Positions 6,220 to 11,536 of a stretch of DNA of 11,536 bases are shown one piece after another. The translations under genes were made by a program, and so were the position numbers. Source of the DNA: an uncultured Collinsella sp. Lineage in GTDB: Bacteria > Actinomycetota > Coriobacteriia > Coriobacteriales > Coriobacteriaceae. Position 1 is the stretch's first letter. Each line of letters starts with the position of its first letter. A model generated the notes under the pieces. That model ran no database searches and was not told the origin of the DNA. It saw nothing but the letters and a program-made list of their open reading frames with translations. The DNA lies in assembly GCA_900547855.1 (NCBI GenBank), contig URIK01000053.1, positions 1-11,536 on the forward strand, read 5' to 3'.

Positions 6220-8409
6220 CTAAATCAACTTAGTTGATTCCAGTTTTTCGATGATCCAGTCGTTGGCTTTGATGACCGGGCGGCGGAAGACGACGCCCAG
6301 TGCCAGCGACGGAATCAGATAGCTCGCCAGAATACCCAGCTCAACCCAGTACTCCATATGATAGGCACCGGCCATGGCGGCGTGCATGGCGTTGATGCCG
6401 TGAGTAAACGGCAGGAACGGATAGATCGCTTGGAACACGGGGCCGGTCATCTCGATGGGGAACGTGCCGCCCGAACCGCCGACCTGCATGACCAGCAGCA
6501 CGACGGCGAGCGCCTTGCCGATATCGCCAAACGAAACCGTAAGCGTGTAGACGATATTGGAGAACACGAGACTCGCGACCCAGCCCGCCAGCACAAACTG
6601 CAGCGGGTCGTCGCACTGGATGCCAAAGAACAGGATGTCGCCCGCGCACACGAGCGTTGCCTGCAGCAGGGCCAGACCGCCAAAGAACAGGTAACGGCCC
6701 AGGTAGATCTCGTGCAAGCGCACGGGGATCAGCTCATTGATGAGTTCGTCGTCAACCGAGACCTTCATCATGGCCGCCAGCACGATCGAGCCGACCCAGA
6801 GCGACAGAATCGTGTAGAACGGTGCCATGGCCGAACCGTAGTTGCGGATCGTATAGACCGGCTTGCGATCGAGCGCGACGGGGCCGGAAAGCGACACGGC
6901 CAGACCCTCGGGATCATTGCCGATCATCGTCTTGATCGTAGCGAGGTCATCCGACATCAAGGCGCCGTCGAGCTCGTCCTTAAACGCGCTGATCTTGTCC
7001 GACGCCTCGCCCAGCTGATCAGAGGCCTTGTTGACCAGCTTTGCAGCCTTGGAGAGGCCCTTTGCCAGCGAACCGGATGCGTCGGTCAGGCCGCCTACGG
7101 CGCTATCCAGGTCGCCCGAGATGCCATCAAGCGAGTCCAGAATGCCCGAAACCGTCTTCTTGAGCTCCTTGGCCTTAACCGAGAACGTGGAATCGTAATC
7201 GGATTTGGCACCCGCGATGGCGGCCTTGGCATCAGCGATGGCCTGATCGACCTCGGCACGCGAGTTGTTGACCTCGGCCATGCTATCGGAGAGAGACTTC
7301 GCGGTAGCCGCCAGATCCTTGGCATTGTTGCGGTACTCAACGGCGATTCTGCCCAGCGACGTCGCGGCGGACTTGAGGCCGTCCTTCAAATTCTCATCGC
7401 TCACCTGGTCGGCAAGGCTGCGGAGCTGATCGGCCATCGCATCGATATCCTTGGCGCGCGCATTGAGGGCCGCAGCGGCATCGTTGAGTTGGGACACCGT
7501 AAGGTCGACATGCTGGTTTGCGGTGTCGAACGCCTTCGCGAGCTCGGCAGACACATTGTCGAACGAACCCGCACTTCCATCGATTGCGGCATCGATGGCA
7601 TCGTTTGCCGCCTTAAGCGCTTCTTTGGAATCATCGATGCCGCTTTTGGCATGTTCCATGAGCTGCTTTGTCGACTCATCGACGGCACCGGTCTGCTTGA
7701 GCATGCCGCTCGCCGACGTCAGCGAATCGGACGTGGAGCTCAAAATGCCCGCCAGCGACGAAGCATTTGCCTGAACGTCTCGCAGGTCCTCAATCGAATC
7801 GCCAAGCGTCGAGGACAGGTTGGCGATAAAGTTGCTGACCTGGTCGGTGCTCATGTAATCGAGCAGGCTGGACACCGTCTTAAGACCGATGCTCGTAATG
7901 GTCTCGGTAAAAGTTTTGTTAACCTGGCTCTGAACGGCACTCGAACCCTTCTCGGTCACGATCTGCGCAATGGCGTTGGCCTTCTGGTTCTCGTAGAACT
8001 CGATATCGGCATGCTTCACGTCGGTCGAAAAGAGCGTCATCATATCGGCACTAAACGTCTTAGGGATAACGACAGCCGCATAGTATGCGCCCGATTTGAC
8101 GCCCTCGATGGCCTTTTCTCGATTGTTGAGTACAACCCAATCGAAGCTCTCGTTGCCGCGCAGGGTGGCGGTCACGTTTTCACCCACGTTGACCTCAACG
8201 GGGATCAGATCGCTCTCGTAACCCTCATCGGTGTTGACCACGGCGATCTTAAGATTGCCGGTGTTGCCGTACGGGTCCCAGCTGCCGGCGATGTTAAACC
8301 ACGCGTACAGGCACGGTACGATAACGAGGCCCATCACGACAACCAAGCCGATCACGGAGCGAGACACATTTTGGACATCGCGCTTAAACAGATGCAGGAT
8401 GTTCTTCAT
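6220..8409 (-). CDS. YhgE/Pip-type membrane protein, second partner
   Basis: This 729-residue envelope protein belongs to the YhgE/Pip group, which is related to ABC-2-type membrane domains and includes the Lactococcus phage infection protein Pip. After the cytoplasmic start MKNILHLFKRDV there is one helix (about 17-38). The conserved WDPYGNT and YYAAVVIPKTFS regions follow, then a long extracytoplasmic, Ala/Asp/Lys/Ser-rich coiled-coil-like stretch (about 150-510). The C-terminal multi-helix domain runs from about 516 (YGSAMAPFY) and includes GGSGGTFPIEM near 646 and LPFTHGIN. Its ATG directly follows the upstream stop (TAAATG). The ribosome site AAAGGAGGTGA (8427-8417) lies inside the end of the upstream gene, so translation is probably coupled. 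The exact function is unknown; transport or envelope complex assembly is inferred from the family. Confidence 0.9.
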   Translation of the reverse strand: MKNILHLFKRDVQNVSRSVIGLVVVMGLVIVPCLYAWFNIAGSWDPYGNTGNLKIAVVNTDEGYESDLIPVEVNVGENVTATLRGNESFDWVVLNNREKAIEGVKSGAYYAAVVIPKTFSADMMTLFSTDVKHADIEFYENQKANAIAQIVTEKGSSAVQSQVNKTFTETITSIGLKTVSSLLDYMSTDQVSNFIANLSSTLGDSIEDLRDVQANASSLAGILSSTSDSLTSASGMLKQTGAVDESTKQLMEHAKSGIDDSKEALKAANDAIDAAIDGSAGSFDNVSAELAKAFDTANQHVDLTVSQLNDAAAALNARAKDIDAMADQLRSLADQVSDENLKDGLKSAATSLGRIAVEYRNNAKDLAATAKSLSDSMAEVNNSRAEVDQAIADAKAAIAGAKSDYDSTFSVKAKELKKTVSGILDSLDGISGDLDSAVGGLTDASGSLAKGLSKAAKLVNKASDQLGEASDKISAFKDELDGALMSDDLATIKTMIGNDPEGLAVSLSGPVALDRKPVYTIRNYGSAMAPFYTILSLWVGSIVLAAMMKVSVDDELINELIPVRLHEIYLGRYLFFGGLALLQATLVCAGDILFFGIQCDDPLQFVLAGWVASLVFSNIVYTLTVSFGDIGKALAVVLLVMQVGGSGGTFPIEMTGPVFQAIYPFLPFTHGINAMHAAMAGAYHMEYWVELGILASYLIPSLALGVVFRRPVIKANDWIIEKLESTKLI

Positions 8410-11226
8410 TTATGCCTCACCTCCTTTGGAGTGCTTGCCAAGCGGAGTGGCATCTCCATCATTTGTGGCTGTACTGTCGCTGTCCTGAGATTTATGGTTC
8501 GAGCCTATATGCGGCAAGCGGCCCGTGGACTGATCGCCGCCCTTGGCACCACGCTCGCTGGCGTTGAGGCCAAACATGTGGCGGGCGGCAGGAATGGCGG
8601 CCGTGTGTTCGCGCATCTCGCGACGCAGGTCCTCATCCGAAAGCGCCGAGATGCGCATCTGGGTATTGAGGCTCGCTCGGATATATTCGATATTGATCAG
8701 CCAGCCGCAGATGGCAATAACCGAGATAATCCAAATGACAAGCAGGATGATCTTGCCGTTATTGTCGATATCGAGAACCGTCGACAGGACAAAGAGCAAG
8801 ACCTGAACGCCCACCACGGCGGCAAAACCGCCCTTGATGTAGTACGGGTAGCGATGTTCAAAGGCGACCGCATGATCGAGCAGTTCGCGACGGTACGAAT
8901 CGGAATCGAGCATGACGCGCATGGCCGTGCGCAGCGAGTAGCGCTGGCGCGGCAGGTCGTTGGACTCGCAAATCATCATACCGGTCGTGGAGAGCTGTTT
9001 ATCAAAGAGCAGGTTAAGGTTGAGCAGCAGCGGACGCAGCTGCAGGCCGATAAAGAGCGCCACGATCAAGAACACGCCCAGAATGCACAGGTTAAACAGG
9101 TAGTTAAACGAGTACATGCCGCCGACCGTCTCGCGCAGCAGATTGATGCCGTAGGTAAAGGGCAGCAGTGGGTGCAGCCACTGGAAGAAGCCAGGCATCA
9201 TCTCGATGGGGTACATGCCCGATGAACCCGGAATCTGCACGATAACCAGAATGACGCCGATTGCCTTGCCGATGTGCTTAAACGTAGTGGACAGCGCGTA
9301 AATGATGTTGACGTACGTAAACGAGATGGCGATGCCGCCCAGCACGAACAGCAGCGGGTTGACGCACTGTACGCCAATGACCAGATCACCCACCGTAACG
9401 ATGATGGCCTGCAACGCGCCCAGGATCACCATGAGCAACCAGCGGCCAAAGTAGCCTTGGCGCGCCGTAAAGCTGCCGATGCCTTCGCGATCGACCTCGA
9501 GCTTGTAGATGGCGATAAGCACGTAGCCGCCCACCCAAAGCGCCAGGTTGGTATAGAACGGGGCAATGCCCGAGCCGAAGCTCTTAACCGGATAGATCGA
9601 CTTGGACGCGAGCTCAACCGGAGATGCCATGAAGTCTGCGACGTCATTGACGTCGACGCCCATCAGGTCGGCCAGCTCGCCCATGGACTCGGAGGTCTGT
9701 AGCGCCGCGATGTCGTTGGCGGCGGTTGCGAGCTTGTCCTGGACCTTGGCAAGCGAGGAATCGGTCTGGGACAGCGTGGTCTTGGCCTGGCCGAGCGTAG
9801 CGTTAAGCTGCGAAAGCGTACCGCGCGCGCTTGCAATCGTGGGCGTGAGGCCAGATACGATACCCGTCAAATCACCCGAGACGGCGGCAAAGGAATCAAG
9901 CGCGCTCGAGGCCTTCGGCAGCGCGTTTTGACCCAGGTCCGTCTGGGCCTGGCCAAGGTTGGTCGCACCGGTCTGAATTGCGTTATTGATAGCGTCGCTG
10001 GCACCCGAGACAGCCGCGGCGTCATTCGCCATGGCGCTCGACTGCGCAGACAGACCGTCCTTGATGCTCTGCAACTTCTCGTTCTGCTCACGGAGCGTAT
10101 TGATGGTCGATACAATGCGCGCGTCAATTTCCTCGGAACCTGTCGACGTGTCATTGGCGAGAATCTCCAAGTGCCCGATAACGGCCTTATTGTGGTCGAT
10201 CGTCGCTTGGAGAGACTCGAGCGAGTTGTCGATACGGGTGGTCGTAGATGTGACCGTGCCCGTCAGCTTGCCGATGGCAGCGTTCGCGGAGGCCGACGTC
10301 TTGGTGAGCGCAAGGCTGCCTTCCGAGAGCGCCTTGGAGAGCGAGGCGATAGAGTTGCCCGCCGTGGTGCGAGCTTCACCCAGCAGGTCGTTGCCCTGAG
10401 AGATCGCTTGCGTCAGTGACGGCGCCTGACCCTGCATGCCGGCAAGTGCCGCATCAGCCGAGGCGATAGCGCCACTCGTCTTATCGATGGCGGCATTCAT
10501 GTCGCCAATCGAATCGCGCACCTCGCCCAAGGTATCGGATGCCTCGGAGACAGAACTTGCCAACGAATCCTGAGTCTGGGTTGCCTTGTCCTTTAAATCG
10601 ACTCCGGCATCCTTGGCAATGCTGGCAACGGTCTCGCCCACCGTGGAGACAAATTCCGAGTTGATCTGCTCCTCGATGGTGCTTGCACCGGTGTCGGTAA
10701 CCTTGGGCGCAATAGCGCTCTTCTTCTCATTGACGTAGTACGTAAGCTTGGGCTGATGGTAGTTACCGTCGAGCATCGAAACCAGGTTATCCGAGAAGTT
10801 CTTGGGGATTACGATGGCCGCATAGTACTCACCGCTCTCGACGCCCTCCTTGGCATCGGACGCCGAATCGACGAAGGTCCAGCCCAGCTGATCGTTCTCC
10901 TTGAGCTGATCGACAACCTGGTCGCCCGCGTTGAGCTCGCCCACCAAGTCGTTTTGGGTGCCCCGATCGTTGTTGGCGATGGCAATCTTGATACCCTGGG
11001 TGTTTCCGTACGGATCCCAGTTGGCCACGATGTTGTACCAGGCATACAGCGAGGGAATAACGCACACGCCAAGGGTAACCACCAAGGCGACGGGGTTCAC
11101 AAGCAGTCGCTTAATGTCGCGCTTAAATATCGCAAAGGACACCTTTGCATTGGATAGTTTGCTGCCGAGACTCACGCTTGGACCATCCATCCTGTCGTTA
11201 AATCGAATCGTACTATCGACAACCAT
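8410..11226 (-). CDS. YhgE/Pip-type membrane protein with C-terminal extension, first partner
   Basis: This protein of about 938 residues is paralogous to the following gene product. It shares FKRDIKRL, a first helix, WDPYGNT, YYAAIVIPKNFS, a long extracytoplasmic coiled-coil-like region rich in Ala, Ser, Thr and Asp (to about residue 540), and a C-terminal multi-helix domain (FGSGIAPFYTN, IPGSSGMYPIEM, LPFTYGIN). Unlike its partner it continues for some 190 residues after that domain. The extension is a cytoplasmic-looking linker (QRYSLRTAMRV, HRYPYYIK), two further helices near residues 800-860, and a hydrophilic tail ending PLGKHSKGGEA. The start is uncertain. I use the ATG at 11226; a TTG at 11259 and an ATG at 11190 are in frame, and none has a clear Shine-Dalgarno. 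The family is secure but the substrate or partner is unknown. Confidence 0.88.
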   Translation of the reverse strand: MVVDSTIRFNDRMDGPSVSLGSKLSNAKVSFAIFKRDIKRLLVNPVALVVTLGVCVIPSLYAWYNIVANWDPYGNTQGIKIAIANNDRGTQNDLVGELNAGDQVVDQLKENDQLGWTFVDSASDAKEGVESGEYYAAIVIPKNFSDNLVSMLDGNYHQPKLTYYVNEKKSAIAPKVTDTGASTIEEQINSEFVSTVGETVASIAKDAGVDLKDKATQTQDSLASSVSEASDTLGEVRDSIGDMNAAIDKTSGAIASADAALAGMQGQAPSLTQAISQGNDLLGEARTTAGNSIASLSKALSEGSLALTKTSASANAAIGKLTGTVTSTTTRIDNSLESLQATIDHNKAVIGHLEILANDTSTGSEEIDARIVSTINTLREQNEKLQSIKDGLSAQSSAMANDAAAVSGASDAINNAIQTGATNLGQAQTDLGQNALPKASSALDSFAAVSGDLTGIVSGLTPTIASARGTLSQLNATLGQAKTTLSQTDSSLAKVQDKLATAANDIAALQTSESMGELADLMGVDVNDVADFMASPVELASKSIYPVKSFGSGIAPFYTNLALWVGGYVLIAIYKLEVDREGIGSFTARQGYFGRWLLMVILGALQAIIVTVGDLVIGVQCVNPLLFVLGGIAISFTYVNIIYALSTTFKHIGKAIGVILVIVQIPGSSGMYPIEMMPGFFQWLHPLLPFTYGINLLRETVGGMYSFNYLFNLCILGVFLIVALFIGLQLRPLLLNLNLLFDKQLSTTGMMICESNDLPRQRYSLRTAMRVMLDSDSYRRELLDHAVAFEHRYPYYIKGGFAAVVGVQVLLFVLSTVLDIDNNGKIILLVIWIISVIAICGWLINIEYIRASLNTQMRISALSDEDLRREMREHTAAIPAARHMFGLNASERGAKGGDQSTGRLPHIGSNHKSQDSDSTATNDGDATPLGKHSKGGEA
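8417..8427 (-). promoter_or_regulatory. Full-length Shine-Dalgarno coupling the two yhgE genes
   Basis: AAAGGAGGTGA on the minus strand is fully complementary to the usual 16S 3' end. It sits inside the last codons of the first yhgE gene, seven bases before the TAAATG junction. It is much stronger than anything seen in front of the first gene, so the second partner may be made at equal or higher level. Confidence 0.85.
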
Positions 11227-11282
11227 TGTACGTAGGCGCTTTAGCGTCTCAGAGCACAATGGTATTGAGTTTTGCGGGTAGC

Positions 11283-11318
11283 AATATACTACGAAGATGA
11301 GTTAACGTACAGTTGTAC
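11283..11318 (-). promoter_or_regulatory. Candidate yhgE promoter with GTACA-GT-TGTAC operator
   Basis: TATATT (11288-11283) is a possible -10 for the YhgE pair. Its -35 position is covered by the dyad GTACA-GT-TGTAC (11307-11318), with no good TTGACA match. A dyad over the -35 of an envelope-protein operon is the usual layout for a repressor such as a TetR-family protein, but no regulator gene is in the window. The dyad is read directly; the promoter is tentative. Confidence 0.5.
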
Positions 11319-11376
11319 AGTATCCTAAATTTCAGCAGGTCACAAAACCACAACCCGCACAAATTAGCAATTCAAA

Positions 11377-11432
11377 TAGTCATCGGGGACGTTCTTAAAC
11401 GACTAGTCAAACAAAAACGTCCCCAATGACTA
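11377..11432. repeat. 56-bp imperfect palindrome with GGGGACGTT arms
   Basis: Arms at 11377-11393 and 11416-11432 match at 16 of 17 positions and contain TCATYGGGGACGTT. The loop holds GACTAGTC (11401-11408), exactly on the axis, flanked by unmatched A-rich shoulders. It shares the GGGGACG arm motif and the centred inner palindrome with the element at 2021-2082. No T-run adjoins the outer ends, so it is not an ordinary terminator. It is probably a REP-like dispersed element. The rest of 11260-11499 holds only the promoter region above and nothing else I can name. Confidence 0.8.
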
Positions 11433-11499
11433 CTTAGGACCACGGCAACGTCGATGTTTTGGCAATGCCAGCGAGCGGGCGCCAGAGCGAACAAATTGG

Positions 11500-11536
11500 C
11501 ATGAAAAGAGGACGGCATAGACCTTCTGGTCATGCC
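11500..11536 (-). terminator. Intrinsic terminator of an upstream gene outside the window
   Basis: On the minus strand GGCATGACC, loop AGAA, and GGTCTATGCC (11536-11514) form a 9-bp stem with one bulged T, followed by GTCCTCTTTTC. It is nearly the same hairpin as at 3563-3594. It implies a minus-strand gene just beyond the right edge and marks the yhgE pair as a separate transcription unit. Confidence 0.75.

Noticed and set aside
6223..6239. AATCAACT-T-AGTTGATT palindrome at the end of the second yhgE gene
   Set aside because: It lies within the last codons (ESTKLI), has no T-run, and a clear terminator follows further on. It is probably coincidental.
6358..9225. A 955-codon open frame on the plus strand across both yhgE genes
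   Set aside because: It is antisense to two well-supported genes, resembles no known protein, has abundant His/Arg/Asp typical of the complement of GC-rich coding DNA, and lacks a convincing ribosome site.

Overview
The window reads as chromosomal DNA of a GC-rich actinomycete of class Coriobacteriia, probably Collinsella or a close relative. This is an inference from base composition, strong AGGAGG-type ribosome sites and the overall style of the proteins; no rRNA or other phylogenetic marker is present apart from hisS. All real genes lie on the minus strand, so transcription runs from high to low coordinates.

The first 49 bases are not genomic. They match an Illumina Nextera i7 adapter: the tail of the P7 oligo, an 8-base index, then the 34-base transposase read-2 sequence. 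Biological sequence starts at 50, in the middle of an unidentified gene whose 5' part survives (50-317).

In order of transcription, the window first holds the end of a unit from outside it, marked by a terminator at 11500-11536. A regulatory region follows (11260-11499) with a REP-like palindrome and a candidate operator. Next come two directly abutting YhgE/Pip-type membrane protein genes (11226-8410 and 8409-6220), closed by a strong terminator. After them are an EamA/DMT transporter (6018-5035) with its own terminator, an M20D-type amidohydrolase (4919-3621) with a terminator in a nest of repeats, and an MFS transporter (3497-2193). A 304-base gap then carries three large back-to-back inverted repeats. 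Histidyl-tRNA synthetase (hisS, 1888-575) comes next, and finally the cut gene.

The YhgE/Pip pair is the most distinctive part. The two proteins are clearly paralogous, the stop of the first touches the start of the second (TAAATG), and a full-strength Shine-Dalgarno lies inside the end of the first gene. This suggests coupled translation of two partners of one envelope complex. The first partner carries a C-terminal extension with two extra membrane helices and a hydrophilic tail. The remaining transporters and the amidohydrolase are separated by terminators and look like independent units, not one pathway. No CRISPR array, tRNA, rRNA, transposase or phage gene was seen. The noncoding interest lies in palindromes: a shared GGGGAC-containing element, a terminator hairpin present twice with a compensating base-pair change, and several operator-like dyads in front of genes.
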